From positions 1-48,582 of the forward strand of contig NZ_AUHS01000028.1 of the NCBI RefSeq assembly GCF_000423305.1: a stretch of DNA of 48,582 nucleotides, written 5' to 3'. Positions within the stretch are counted from its first letter, which is position 1; the number at the start of each line of letters is the position of its first letter. The position numbers were made by a program, and so were the translations under genes. Positions 1-8,300 of this stretch are shown one piece after another. A model generated the notes under the pieces. That model searched no databases. It worked only from the letters and a program-made list of their open reading frames with translations, and had not been told where the DNA came from. Origin of the DNA: Legionella moravica DSM 19234. Lineage in GTDB: Bacteria > Pseudomonadota > Gammaproteobacteria > Legionellales > Legionellaceae.

Positions 1-3
1 TGA

Positions 4-87
4 TACTTTCATTTAAATACTCCTGCGTTATTCAATGGCAGCAAGTATCTGAAATTAGCTTTTGATTTAAAAGATGGGGTTAATTAA
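4..87 (+). pseudogene. possible C-terminal gene remnant
   Basis: An open frame with protein-like composition (ending LAFDLKDGVN) runs from just after a TGA at the very start of the window to a TAA. There is no start codon, so it is either the tail of a gene broken just upstream or a chance frame. It abuts the accessory gene pair that follows, which fits a junction region. Too short to identify. Confidence 0.2.
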
Positions 88-137
88 CCGCTTACATTGG
101 ATTGACCATTCTAGGATTTGTTTCAGAAAAATATCAA

Positions 138-482
138 ATGCCTAACAAACAAATATCTATGGAAGATTATATAAAAGAAATTGAGAAAGAAAACGAAGCA
201 TTACCTCAGATGACGGATAGCGAAACTGAGTTTTTCAAAATGAAATTTTCGAATCATACATTGAGCTACCAATATAGACTCGTAAATAAGCGTGCATTTG
301 AAATCAACGAATCAATGCATACTTACCTAAAAAATCAATTATTGTCCAAAATATGTAACTCAACGGCTCCTGAACCAACGCTTGCTAGGGGATTCAACTT
401 ATCGTTTGAATATTTTGACAAAAATATGAAACATATCACTACCATTCTAGTAAAACCTTCTGATTGTAAATTAACTGAATAA
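138..482 (+). CDS. hypothetical protein, 114 aa
   Basis: Unrecognised small, charged, soluble protein with no signal peptide or membrane segment. The frame is open upstream to a TTG at 102, but neither that codon nor the first ATG (138) has a convincing ribosome binding site; I chose the ATG. It ends about 56 bases before the ATG of the nuclease-like gene on the same strand, so the two are probably one transcript. Its N-terminal part is rich in Glu and Lys and may be helical. In this position it could be a partner or immunity protein for its neighbour, but that is only context; no fold or motif is visible. Confidence 0.55.
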   Translation: MPNKQISMEDYIKEIEKENEALPQMTDSETEFFKMKFSNHTLSYQYRLVNKRAFEINESMHTYLKNQLLSKICNSTAPEPTLARGFNLSFEYFDKNMKHITTILVKPSDCKLTE

Positions 483-538
483 ACTGGCTTTTTTAATTTT
501 GATTGTTATTGGAACATTGCACGATTAAGAGCATACTA

Positions 539-1561
539 ATGGAACTTTTTAAACCTGTTATATCTGATGAAAAACAACATAAAATATTTAAGACATTAAT
601 GCAAAGTGAAAATAAACCTGAGAGGGTAGTTCTTCTTAATTGGGCGAATGGCTTTAAAGACCGCGACAATAAATTTATCCAAGAATTTCAATCAACATTT
701 GAATCTTCAATGTGGGAGTTGTATATCTATGCAGTATTAAAAGAAATAGGTATAGCTGTGGATATGGATAATCAGTCACCTGATTTTTTTTGTTCTAATA
801 ATGAACACAAATTTTGTATTGAAGCTACTATTGCAGCCCCTGAGAAAGATGGTATTCCTCCCTATGGTGATGGGTTGCCTGTGATAATGCCAAATGGTCT
901 GGATGAGTTTAACCGTGATGCAATAGTAAGAATTTGCAATAGTATTTCTTCAAAGCACACTAAATATGACGACACATACTCAAAATTGAATCATATTTCT
1001 AATAAGCCATTTGTATTAGCATTAGCCCCTTTTAATCAACCTGGCTCACATTTCTCGACAAATGTTCCGATATTAGCAGCACTTTACGGCGTTTATAATT
1101 GTGAATCATTATCAACCATTTTTAATGTAGATAATCCAATATGTATAAAGATAAATGCCATAAAAAAAAGAAACGGAGTAGTTATACCTCTAGGCTATTT
1201 TGAGTCTAGAGAATACGATGAGATAAGTGCAATATTGTATAATCCACTAACTACATGGGGGAAAATTAGAGCGCTTGCCAATAATAAAGATAAGCAACTT
1301 CAATTTGAGACTATGCACCATCCTGGAAATGGTGGCGTGAAGCCTGTACAGAAAACTTTAGCAAATGAAAATTATTCCGAACATGTACTTGACGGACTGT
1401 ATATTTTTCATAACCCTCATGCTAAACATCCCCTGCCATTAGAAATTTTTAAAAACAAGCATGTGGCGCAATATTATTGGGATAATAGTGGATTTAAGGC
1501 GGACATACCTGAAAATTTTTTACTATCGAGATGGGTCAACAATTGTTCCTTATATAAATAA
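539..1561 (+). CDS. putative PD-(D/E)XK-like nuclease
   Basis: A 340-residue soluble protein. Near residues 55-110 it carries the pattern seen in restriction-endonuclease-like folds: a helix with a conserved Glu (SMWELYIYAVLKEIG), then a strand SPDF whose Asp could bind metal, then a strand FCIEAT in which Glu and a polar residue replace the usual ExK. Proteins of this shape occur scattered in bacterial genomes, sometimes misnamed glycosaminidase. The ATG at 539 is preceded by AAGAG at good spacing, so I prefer it over the in-frame TTG at 503. It follows another unknown gene closely and sits at the edge of an accessory region, which would suit a defence or nuclease role. The nuclease assignment is inferred from motif order alone. 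Confidence 0.6.
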   Translation: MELFKPVISDEKQHKIFKTLMQSENKPERVVLLNWANGFKDRDNKFIQEFQSTFESSMWELYIYAVLKEIGIAVDMDNQSPDFFCSNNEHKFCIEATIAAPEKDGIPPYGDGLPVIMPNGLDEFNRDAIVRICNSISSKHTKYDDTYSKLNHISNKPFVLALAPFNQPGSHFSTNVPILAALYGVYNCESLSTIFNVDNPICIKINAIKKRNGVVIPLGYFESREYDEISAILYNPLTTWGKIRALANNKDKQLQFETMHHPGNGGVKPVQKTLANENYSEHVLDGLYIFHNPHAKHPLPLEIFKNKHVAQYYWDNSGFKADIPENFLLSRWVNNCSLYK

Positions 1562-1788
1562 CAGTCTAATAAACTACCACTAGTCACTATACACTCATTC
1601 TCATGTTATCAGCTACAGTGGACGAATAACACCGACCAAAATTAACCACTTCCTCCCGCCTCTGAGTTCGTAATATACTTACTATGGGGAGCCAAGCCCA
1701 GCTTGGCTTCTGGTAAAATTCAAATTTCTTCACAGGTTCTCTGGGTACACTTCGGGGTACACTTTTAACATAAACGCGAACAGACATC
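1562..1788. other. intergenic with GC-rich hairpin
   Basis: Between the convergent nuclease-like gene and the methyltransferase gene lies a perfect 8-bp hairpin with a 3-base loop at 1690-1708 (arms AGCCAAGC and GCTTGGCT). No T-run follows on either strand, so it is a weak terminator at best. Nearer the methyltransferase end, GTACAC occurs twice 13 bases apart (about 1745-1765). I see no convincing gene here. Confidence 0.35.
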
Positions 1789-2460
1789 TTAGTTTTTTCT
1801 AGCTAAAGTCAGTCCATCACCAACCGGTAACATACTAATAGTTACCCGCTCATCCATTAAAATTTTTGCATTCAACTCGCGGATAATGACAGTATCGCTA
1901 TCTTGGATTGCGGGATCTGCAACCTGACCTCCCCACAAAACATTATCAATAGCGATTAATCCCCCTCTGCGTAATAAGGCCAGTGATCTTTCATAGTAGG
2001 ACATATAATTGCGTTTATCTGCATCAATAAAAGCAAAATCAAAGGTATTTTCCTCACCATCTACTAGTAACTTATCTAATGTTTCCAGTGCAGGGGCTAA
2101 TTTTAAATCTAACTTATGAGAAACCTTAGCCTCTTTCCAAAAATACTGAGCCATATTAGTCCATTCTACATTAGTATCACAGGCAATGACCTTACCATCA
2201 TCTGGTAATGATAATGCTACTGCGAGTGCGCTGTATCCTGTAAAAGTCCCAATATCTAGCGTTTTTTTTGCACCTAGGATTTCTATTAATAAGCGCATAA
2301 ACTGCCCTTGCTCGGGGGATATCTGCATTCTTTCTTGAAATATTTTATGTGTCTCGTCCCGCAATTTTTTTAATATTTCTGGTTCTCGAAGCGAGTTATT
2401 TTTCAAATAGGAATACACCTTTGGTGTTAGGTTAATTGTGGAATCAGACATGTTATACAC
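1789..2460 (-). CDS. cation-dependent O-methyltransferase
   Basis: Class I SAM-dependent O-methyltransferase of the caffeoyl-CoA/catechol type (223 residues, normal for the family). The SAM-binding motif is LDIGTFTG at 68-75. The metal- and catechol-binding region shows FIDADK at 144-149 and IDNVLWGG at 171-178, whose Asp and Asn are the usual divalent-metal ligands. Family members methylate vicinal hydroxyls of catechols or related aromatics. It is the last gene of a four-gene minus-strand run, six bases after the permease stop; an ATG three codons further in is equally possible. With an aromatic permease and a DOPA-dioxygenase-like protein upstream, a catechol-like substrate is a reasonable inference, but the substrate is unknown. 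Confidence 0.88.
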   Translation of the reverse strand: MYNMSDSTINLTPKVYSYLKNNSLREPEILKKLRDETHKIFQERMQISPEQGQFMRLLIEILGAKKTLDIGTFTGYSALAVALSLPDDGKVIACDTNVEWTNMAQYFWKEAKVSHKLDLKLAPALETLDKLLVDGEENTFDFAFIDADKRNYMSYYERSLALLRRGGLIAIDNVLWGGQVADPAIQDSDTVIIRELNAKILMDERVTISMLPVGDGLTLARKN

Positions 2461-2466
2461 TCCTTA

Positions 2467-3672
2467 TTACTTTAAAAAATTTAATTGTAAAGTTAATAGT
2501 TCGACACCAATAATAGTCAAACAAAAAGTACCCATAAGAAGAAAAACTCCTCTTTTGGCAGAGATTCGATATTTCGTCGGTAGTTTATGCCCATATCTTC
2601 CCGACCAAGTTAACATGATGGGATATAGACCAAATAAAATGGTTGATATGAGGCCAGCAAACCCGAGGGCTATAATAAATAATCGATTAAAGGTAGCCGC
2701 AATAATCAGCGGGGGTAAAAAAGTCAACACCAGCAGTTTCATTTTTCCCTCACATTTTTTTGAGTTACGCAAACCATCAGCAAGAAAAGCATAGAGCCCT
2801 AAAGAAGTGCCCACGAATGAACTTAGGATGGCGAATAAAACAAATAGCTGGATTAATAGTGCAATCGATGGCGAAAGCGCCTGTGAAGAAAGCGTGTTGG
2901 TCAGATGTTTAACCGGTTTGGCTTGCTCTAATATCCATTGAAGACCATTATCCCCAAAAACCGGAATAACGCCCATTACGACCGTTACCCAAATAATGTA
3001 AACCATTAAAGCAATGAAGCTGCCAACGACGATAGCGATTTTAATTTTTTTAATATCATCGTCAAGATACGTTCTTAAGCTTGGGATGACAATTAAAAAT
3101 CCAAATGAGGTAAAAACAATAGGGAGCGCCATCAAAGGGATGCTTTCTGTGGTATTTAACAAAATATCAGCATCAATATGCGGAACAATCAAAAAAACCA
3201 GGGTGAAAAATGCAAGAAGCATGAGCATAACAATGAAACGATTAAAACGAGAAATGCTCCCCATACCGAAATAGATGGGTAGGCCGACTGCAATAACAGA
3301 AAACAGGGATAAGTAAGCTGATGGAATAAAAATGGAGTTTTTTTCTAAAAAACCACCGATAATTTCTGTCATTCCAGAAATATAGACGCACATAATGGTA
3401 TACAGAAAGCAAAGGCAAATGATCCAGGTAATCCATTTAAAACGGGATCCCATTAATTGCTTTGACATGGAAATCAGATTCGTCCGTGCAGGAAGATAAC
3501 AATTAGCCTCTAAAAAAGTCAATGCTATTAGGGTAGTTAATAACCAAACAGCCACAACTAAGCCGATTGCTGAGAAATAGCCATAGACACCAACTACTGC
3601 TGGCAGCATCACCATTCCTCCGCCAATAGTGGTTCCTGTTACCCAAAAGATAGATGAAATTAATTTTCTCAT
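2467..3672 (-). CDS. aromatic amino acid permease (HAAAP type)
   Basis: Integral membrane transporter of the Trp/Tyr permease family (Mtr, TyrP, TnaB). It has 401 residues, about 11 hydrophobic segments and the characteristic N-terminal TTIGGGMVMLPAVVG loop in TM1. Family members import tryptophan or tyrosine with protons across the inner membrane. Its ATG overlaps the stop of the upstream dioxygenase-like gene as ATGA, so translation is very likely coupled. As part of this operon it probably supplies the aromatic amino acid used by the neighbouring oxidase, dioxygenase and methyltransferase; tyrosine or DOPA are guesses from context. Confidence 0.88.
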   Translation of the reverse strand: MRKLISSIFWVTGTTIGGGMVMLPAVVGVYGYFSAIGLVVAVWLLTTLIALTFLEANCYLPARTNLISMSKQLMGSRFKWITWIICLCFLYTIMCVYISGMTEIIGGFLEKNSIFIPSAYLSLFSVIAVGLPIYFGMGSISRFNRFIVMLMLLAFFTLVFLIVPHIDADILLNTTESIPLMALPIVFTSFGFLIVIPSLRTYLDDDIKKIKIAIVVGSFIALMVYIIWVTVVMGVIPVFGDNGLQWILEQAKPVKHLTNTLSSQALSPSIALLIQLFVLFAILSSFVGTSLGLYAFLADGLRNSKKCEGKMKLLVLTFLPPLIIAATFNRLFIIALGFAGLISTILFGLYPIMLTWSGRYGHKLPTKYRISAKRGVFLLMGTFCLTIIGVELLTLQLNFLK

Positions 3673-4649
3673 AAAAAATTTACCTCATCTTGCGCAGAAG
3701 GTATCTTATTTGAAAAAAACTCCAACTCTAAGTCGGGCATAAACCCAAGAAAAAATGAGTATTGTTCATGTGCTTTTAATTCTTCTTCATGGTCACCTTC
3801 TCGCCAAGTAACTGGATGTATAAAAACCGACAAACCTTGGCGATTACACATTAGCCAGCCAATAGGGATTCCAATCTTTGATAAAATGCTTGGGTCACTT
3901 GTTTCAAATTTAACTTCCCAACCGCCCAAGACATGCGGACCATTCTCATAGGGAGCATATAAACGTGTGCTCGTAGGTCTTAGATTTTCATTCAAAAGAA
4001 AAACCATAAACTTATCAAAAATCTGTAACGCCAAGGCTTCATTTTCATTGGAAAAATCCATGTGAATGTGGAAGCCATTGCTAATAATTAGAGAAGGATC
4101 TTTAAAGGATTGATGTTCTTTATTTAAGGCTCCGGCAGTTAACTCTTCCTTTTCTCTTGCTGACATAATACGAGCTGTTCTCGTATCGATGATCTGATTG
4201 TGCTCGTCTTTGGGAGGATTAAAGAAGAAGTCCTGGTTTTGGGGAACTCTGTGACTAAACCATAATGCATTTGCTTGATTTTCATGACCTTCAGCCCTTA
4301 AGGCCATTTCTTCTGAAAGGGAAGGATCATGCATCAGCGGATGGATATAAGCACTTAATCTGAAACGATTAATGGCCATATATGAGATAGCCAGACCCAT
4401 TTTTTCCAAAATATTATACTTGGCAGACTCTACCCGTAATTCCCACATATAATCCAGGTGCGGTCCATAACCAGGCGTTAAGACATCATCATTGTCAATT
4501 GGGATATGGTTTTCTTTTAAAAAGGTCGCAGCATTTTTTTGTAATGCTAATGCGTTGATAAAATCATCGAAAGGCAGTTCCTGATGTACATGAAACCCCC
4601 ATATTTTTTTATAAGGATTTTGCCATTCTATTTTGCTAAGACTAGACAT
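3669..4649 (-). CDS. tandem DOPA 4,5-dioxygenase-like protein
   Basis: A 326-residue protein made of two copies of a small DOPA 4,5-dioxygenase-like domain, each about 110 residues. Copy 1 (about 16-125) has GFHVH at 18-22, GPH at 62-64, IHP at 102-104 and His122. Copy 2 (about 190-310) has GFHIH at 192-196, GPH at 237-239, IHP at 277-279 and DH at 286-287. In fungal single-domain enzymes these His motifs belong to the site that opens the catechol ring of L-DOPA. The chosen ATG overlaps the upstream stop by eight bases and has a GAAGGA site; a longer frame begins at 4685 inside the previous gene. A duplicated arrangement with both His sets kept is unusual. Substrate unproven. Confidence 0.78.
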   Translation of the reverse strand: MSSLSKIEWQNPYKKIWGFHVHQELPFDDFINALALQKNAATFLKENHIPIDNDDVLTPGYGPHLDYMWELRVESAKYNILEKMGLAISYMAINRFRLSAYIHPLMHDPSLSEEMALRAEGHENQANALWFSHRVPQNQDFFFNPPKDEHNQIIDTRTARIMSAREKEELTAGALNKEHQSFKDPSLIISNGFHIHMDFSNENEALALQIFDKFMVFLLNENLRPTSTRLYAPYENGPHVLGGWEVKFETSDPSILSKIGIPIGWLMCNRQGLSVFIHPVTWREGDHEEELKAHEQYSFFLGFMPDLELEFFSNKIPSAQDEVNFL

Positions 4650-6099
4650 AATTTTTTTCCTTCTCGTTCTCTTTAAAATACTCACGAACTTTGGGAATAG
4701 ATTCCTTTGCTTGGTTTAACATCATTAAGATTTCCGGCGAAATGCCAAAGGAGGTGTCCAGTTCATCATATAATTCAATGACCCATTTTTTGATCATATG
4801 TTGAATTCTAAATTCCCAACCAATTTTAGGCAGTTCCATACCATGTTCATATCCAGCACTCATGTAATGCTCGACCACTTCATCTATAGCCTCATCACGA
4901 GTCATGGTATTAAGCGGTGCTCTTTCGGGATTAAAAGGATGCGGAAAAGCCTCTTCATCAAACAAAATTTTCCGTGCTACATAATCAGCGATTAAGGGAG
5001 AGTCATGCACACCATCACGAAAAGTCCCGCTCACAATCCATAGGTCTTTTATGGATGTCTCACCTAATAAAGGAAAGGTGTCCATTGGGACAGGGCGATT
5101 TCCCGTATTCATTTTAATAATTTCAGCTTTAAATAAATTTTGATCAAATTGGTGCATGCCCCAATGCATGAGATAGCTTGCATCCCCCAATTTTGCATGG
5201 CCTTGAGGACTCAAGCGGACACTATTAGAAGCCCCTAAATAAACTTGCTCTATGCTGCTATCAAAGGGAATAAAATGTGCGCCACAGGCACCTGCTCGGT
5301 TTGGCGTTCTTATGACATGCTTGAGTGAAGGATTTGAATATTTTAACAATAAAGAGCAGCCTACACCGGCTAGCATAGGCGGTATATGCTTTGATAATTG
5401 TGGATATTGATTAATTAGTTCTTGTGTGTAGGCACCAGCCGCAAGTATAAGCTTGTTGGTCTTATAAATATCGCCTGAGCTTGTTTTTACAGTATGTATG
5501 TGATTTTGATGCGATAAGGAGGTCACGGCAGCATCAATGCAGGTAAATAATTTTTGCCTAACAGCAAAGCTATCCAAAGCATTTAATAGGTGGGAGGAAT
5601 TAATAAAGCCTTCATCCGGTAGAAATAGGCTTTGCAAGGGGCGATGAGTATCTATAGGCTGAATGCCTGGTATGGTATCTGGCGACCTAATTTCATAGTT
5701 ACCTTTATAATGATTAAGAGCATGGGTAATCGCGTTGAAATTTCTTGTTTCACGCTTTCCAGCTTGAGAATTTAAAATAACATGGGTACCTGAATGAATT
5801 TTAAGATGCTGTGAAGCGGGTAAAATGTTATTTATTTTATTGAGCCATTCTGGCCATAATGATAAAGATTTAATGGCCATCTCTAATTTTATCAATGCGG
5901 GTTTGGATTTAAAAGTTGACTCAGTTACTTCTCCAAAGCAACCAAGCATAGCACCTGAGGCTGGCGTTGCACCATTTAATCGATTTGAAGGCGCAATGAC
6001 AGCCACTTTAAGGGTAGGATCGTACAAGGTTAATGACAAAGCTGTCGACATGCCAATAATTCCATTCCCTACAATAATAACATCGTATGTTTTGATCAT
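4642..6099 (-). CDS. FAD-dependent oxidoreductase, DAO family
   Basis: First gene of the operon. It encodes a 485-residue flavoprotein of the D-amino-acid/glycine-oxidase superfamily. The N-terminal ADP-binding fold has GNGIIG at residues 11-16; the family's C-terminal FAD contact is seen as GNRPVPMDTFPLLG followed by SGTFRDGVHDSPLIAD. About 100 residues after that (C-terminal to roughly residue 385) form an extra helical, charged domain not needed for the fold. Such enzymes oxidise amines or amino acids to imines and release H2O2 or feed electrons onward. There is no signal peptide, so it is probably cytoplasmic. Its 3' end overlaps the dioxygenase-like gene. The exact substrate cannot be read from sequence. 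Confidence 0.85.
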   Translation of the reverse strand: MIKTYDVIIVGNGIIGMSTALSLTLYDPTLKVAVIAPSNRLNGATPASGAMLGCFGEVTESTFKSKPALIKLEMAIKSLSLWPEWLNKINNILPASQHLKIHSGTHVILNSQAGKRETRNFNAITHALNHYKGNYEIRSPDTIPGIQPIDTHRPLQSLFLPDEGFINSSHLLNALDSFAVRQKLFTCIDAAVTSLSHQNHIHTVKTSSGDIYKTNKLILAAGAYTQELINQYPQLSKHIPPMLAGVGCSLLLKYSNPSLKHVIRTPNRAGACGAHFIPFDSSIEQVYLGASNSVRLSPQGHAKLGDASYLMHWGMHQFDQNLFKAEIIKMNTGNRPVPMDTFPLLGETSIKDLWIVSGTFRDGVHDSPLIADYVARKILFDEEAFPHPFNPERAPLNTMTRDEAIDEVVEHYMSAGYEHGMELPKIGWEFRIQHMIKKWVIELYDELDTSFGISPEILMMLNQAKESIPKVREYFKENEKEKNYV

Positions 6100-6220
6100 T
6101 GTTCACCTATTTTTTATGGATCTGTCGTTATAGACGCCAAGTTGTATGCAAATCATACTTTACAGCGCTTGCATGTATATGTAAAATTTATATTGTCTAT
6201 ATTTATCATAGGTAATATTT
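6100..6220. promoter_or_regulatory. divergent promoter region with LysR box
   Basis: The 121 bases between the divergent operon and the LysR gene contain a perfect dyad at 6144-6158: GTATG, five bases, CATAC. This holds the T-N11-A core (T6145, A6157) typical of LysR-type regulator sites. Divergent layout plus this site suggests that the LysR protein controls both its own gene and the oxidase-dioxygenase-permease-methyltransferase operon. AT-rich stretches around 6178-6215 could supply -10 elements for the LysR gene. Confidence 0.65.
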
Positions 6221-7114
6221 ATGCTTCCATCAGCAGCCGAGCTAGAATACTTTCTTGAAGTTTCCAGTACCTTAAATTTATCGCGTGCCTCTGAGAGACT
6301 TGGGATTAGCCAACCATCACTTAGTTTGGCCATAAAACGTTTAGAACAATCTGTGGGAACAGAACTTTTTATCCGACATAAGCATGGGGTAACACTAACC
6401 CAAGCAGGGAAACAGTTATTATTACAAGCAAGGCAATTGTTACAGCACTGGGATGACACAAAATCAAAAGCACTATCTTCTCATCAAAAAGTACAGGGTT
6501 ATTTTACCTTAGGCTGCCACTCAACGATTGCCATTTACATGGTGTCGGGATTTTTGGCTGATTTACTGGAGGAGTATTCAAAATTAGAAATACATTTAAA
6601 ACACGATATTTCACGGAAAATAACGGAACAAGTGATCAATTTGTCCATTGATATTGGTATCGTGGTCAATCCATTCAAACATCCTGATCTTATTATTCGC
6701 AAGATCTGTGAGGATGAAGTCACCTTTTGGGTAGGTGAAGGAACACGAGAAATTCAAGATATCCACTCGGAGAAAGCAATCATATTATGCGAGCCCCTGC
6801 TCACCCAAACACAAACATTATTAAAGAAGGCAAAAAAATCAGGCATTCCAACGGATCGTGTTATGACTATGAATAGCCTGGAAGTAGTAGCGAATTTAAC
6901 AGCCAATGGCTGCGGCATCGGCATACTCCCAACTCGGGTCGCAAAGTCAATGTATCCCGATAAACTCAAGCGCATCCCTAACGCACCGGTATATTCTGAC
7001 GAAATCTGTTTAATTTATCGCAATGAGAATAGAAATATACAAGCTATTCAAACCATTGGCTCCGTTGTTAAGGATTTCTTTAAGCCTGATGGCATGGCTA
7101 ACTCTGACAATTAG
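6221..7114 (+). CDS. LysR-type transcriptional regulator
   Basis: A 297-residue LysR-type regulator. The N-terminal winged helix-turn-helix (about 1-62) shows the classic pattern: ELEYFLEVSSTLNLSRAS, then LGISQPSLSLAIKRLE, then GTELFIRHKHGVTLTQAG. The rest is a periplasmic-binding-like effector domain. It is divergent from the aromatic operon with a T-N11-A dyad between, the usual arrangement for a LysR protein that senses a substrate or intermediate of the neighbouring pathway. Co-inducer unknown. The ATG at 6221 gives the standard start just ahead of the HTH. Confidence 0.92.
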   Translation: MLPSAAELEYFLEVSSTLNLSRASERLGISQPSLSLAIKRLEQSVGTELFIRHKHGVTLTQAGKQLLLQARQLLQHWDDTKSKALSSHQKVQGYFTLGCHSTIAIYMVSGFLADLLEEYSKLEIHLKHDISRKITEQVINLSIDIGIVVNPFKHPDLIIRKICEDEVTFWVGEGTREIQDIHSEKAIILCEPLLTQTQTLLKKAKKSGIPTDRVMTMNSLEVVANLTANGCGIGILPTRVAKSMYPDKLKRIPNAPVYSDEICLIYRNENRNIQAIQTIGSVVKDFFKPDGMANSDN

Positions 7115-7235
7115 CCCCATCCAGAATATTATAAATTTTACCTATGATAAGAATAGTTATTATATATTTTACATATTAATTGCTCACTGGTACATTCTCT
7201 AATGTTTCAATATGTACTTTAATGAGGATATAAGA

Positions 7236-7700
7236 ATGAAAATTAATCTAAAAGCAGCAGTTTTTCTATTGGCTATAGCAATGGGGCAAAACACAATGGC
7301 AGCAGGGTCTTATTCAGACTCCCTCAGTCTTGATTCACAAAGAAGACAGGTAATTACTGAGTATATACTTGATTTAGGAAAAGCCGATCCACACGGCATT
7401 ACAGCACTTTTTGTAGAAGGTGGAACTGTTATTTCTACCTCAAAAGGTGAAGTAGGAGCAAATGATTTCTTCCATGCATTTCTTCCTAATATAGAATCTG
7501 CTGACACGGAGGTCCATCAAACATTTTTGAGCAAAGGAGATGGTAACCATTATGCAGCCAGGTTTCACTTTAATTTTAAATTAAAAGATGGCGAGATAGG
7601 TGATGGTGAATACGTTGATGAATTTATATTTGAAAATAATTCGGCAAAATTAATCAGCGTTTATATGTTTGAAAACCTTAAATTTAAATCACCCAGCTAG
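7236..7700 (+). CDS. secreted NTF2/SnoaL-like protein
   Basis: A 154-residue protein with a clear signal peptide (MKINLKAAVFLLAIAMG, cleavage near TMAAG). The mature part looks like an NTF2/SnoaL-type cone fold: an N-terminal helix with a DLGKADPHGITALFVEGGTV segment, then strands rich in alternating polar and hydrophobic residues. Such proteins are steroid-isomerase-like enzymes or simply ligand-binding proteins. The start at 7236 has GAGGA upstream; a longer frame from 7212 lacks support. It is probably exported to the periplasm. It is separated from the LysR gene by 121 bases and is likely its own unit. Function not assigned. Confidence 0.7.
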   Translation: MKINLKAAVFLLAIAMGQNTMAAGSYSDSLSLDSQRRQVITEYILDLGKADPHGITALFVEGGTVISTSKGEVGANDFFHAFLPNIESADTEVHQTFLSKGDGNHYAARFHFNFKLKDGEIGDGEYVDEFIFENNSAKLISVYMFENLKFKSPS

Positions 7701-7817
7701 TCGTATCATAATGAAGGGTATCATTCTAGAACCAATTGCTTCTGAGCATGCGCAAACGCGTGTTGATACCCGACGCTCCCGTGTTCCAAAATAAAAACCT
7801 GCACCCTCCTAGATTAG
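7701..7817. other. short intergenic with 8-bp inverted repeat
   Basis: GGGTATCA (7716-7723) and TGATACCC (7764-7771) form a perfect but widely spaced inverted repeat at the start of the mobile-gene remnant region. It could be a scar of an inserted element, but I see no other sign. Confidence 0.2.
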
Positions 7818-8099
7818 TTATTCATCATAAGTGAAATCCTGTTTTGCAAGGTGCAATGTTTCCCTTATTTTATTCTTAAGTTTTTTGATACTTGCTGTTG
7901 AATAGCCATGTTTTAAGGTATTTTTATTATCTTTTTGTCCACCACTACCCTTAGATCCTCCATGAATACGACAACGCTGCTTGCCTTTGACAGCAGGAGC
8001 AAGGCAAGGATTGCCGTTATTGCGCTTGGTTTTTGCTCCACAACGTGGAGCCTTATTGAACGCATAGTTAAAATTCTCGGTGCAAGAGGTCGTTTTCAT
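7818..8099 (-). CDS. HGGxxxG small protein of mobile elements
   Basis: A 93-residue basic protein with the arrangement CGAKTKRNNGNPC, then CRIHGG, then GSGGQKDNKNTLKHGY. This Cys/His HGG motif is common in small proteins encoded near phage terminase genes and on integrative or plasmid elements, where it may bind metal and nucleic acid. Its ATG overlaps the stop of the upstream remnant (ATGA), so the two were an operon. It appears complete, but with its partner truncated it is likely a relic of a lost element. Confidence 0.65.
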   Translation of the reverse strand: MKTTSCTENFNYAFNKAPRCGAKTKRNNGNPCLAPAVKGKQRCRIHGGSKGSGGQKDNKNTLKHGYSTASIKKLKNKIRETLHLAKQDFTYDE

Positions 8100-8299
8100 T
8101 TTTTATCCTTACCACCCATGCTGCCTTGGATATTACCAACTATAGCTTGGCCTCCTTGGTGAACATCTACTCTTTCCACTATTATTTTTTGACCACCAAC
8201 CCCCTGTAGTTTTGCAAGAATATTTGTTTGTTGAACAAAACAATTCGCCAATTTTACTATTGCATTGGTGCACTCCAACAGCCTCACTTCCTCTAACAT
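8096..8299 (-). pseudogene. 3' remnant of mobile-element gene
   Basis: The frame ends with QKIIVERVDVHQGGQAIVGNI, which resembles the C-terminal signature of a protein that usually precedes the HGGxxxG protein on Legionella and Rickettsia-type mobile elements (IVEHVNV-x-GGQAIVGNV). Its apparent ATG at 8299 lies one base from the border of the short inverted-repeat element that starts at 8301, so the 5' part of the gene has been removed at that border. The remaining 67 codons overlap the next gene by ATGA. Likely non-functional. Confidence 0.55.
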
Positions 8300-8300
8300 A

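Noticed and set aside
1587..1787. Minus-strand 66-codon frame with repeated SVPR motif, perhaps an integrase start
   Set aside because: The repetition comes from two GTACAC repeats and the frame runs through a hairpin; no integrase motif and no ribosome site.
7716..7771. GGGTATCA / TGATACCC inverted repeat as transposon ends
   Set aside because: Only 8 bases with a 40-base interior, no target duplication and no second copy.
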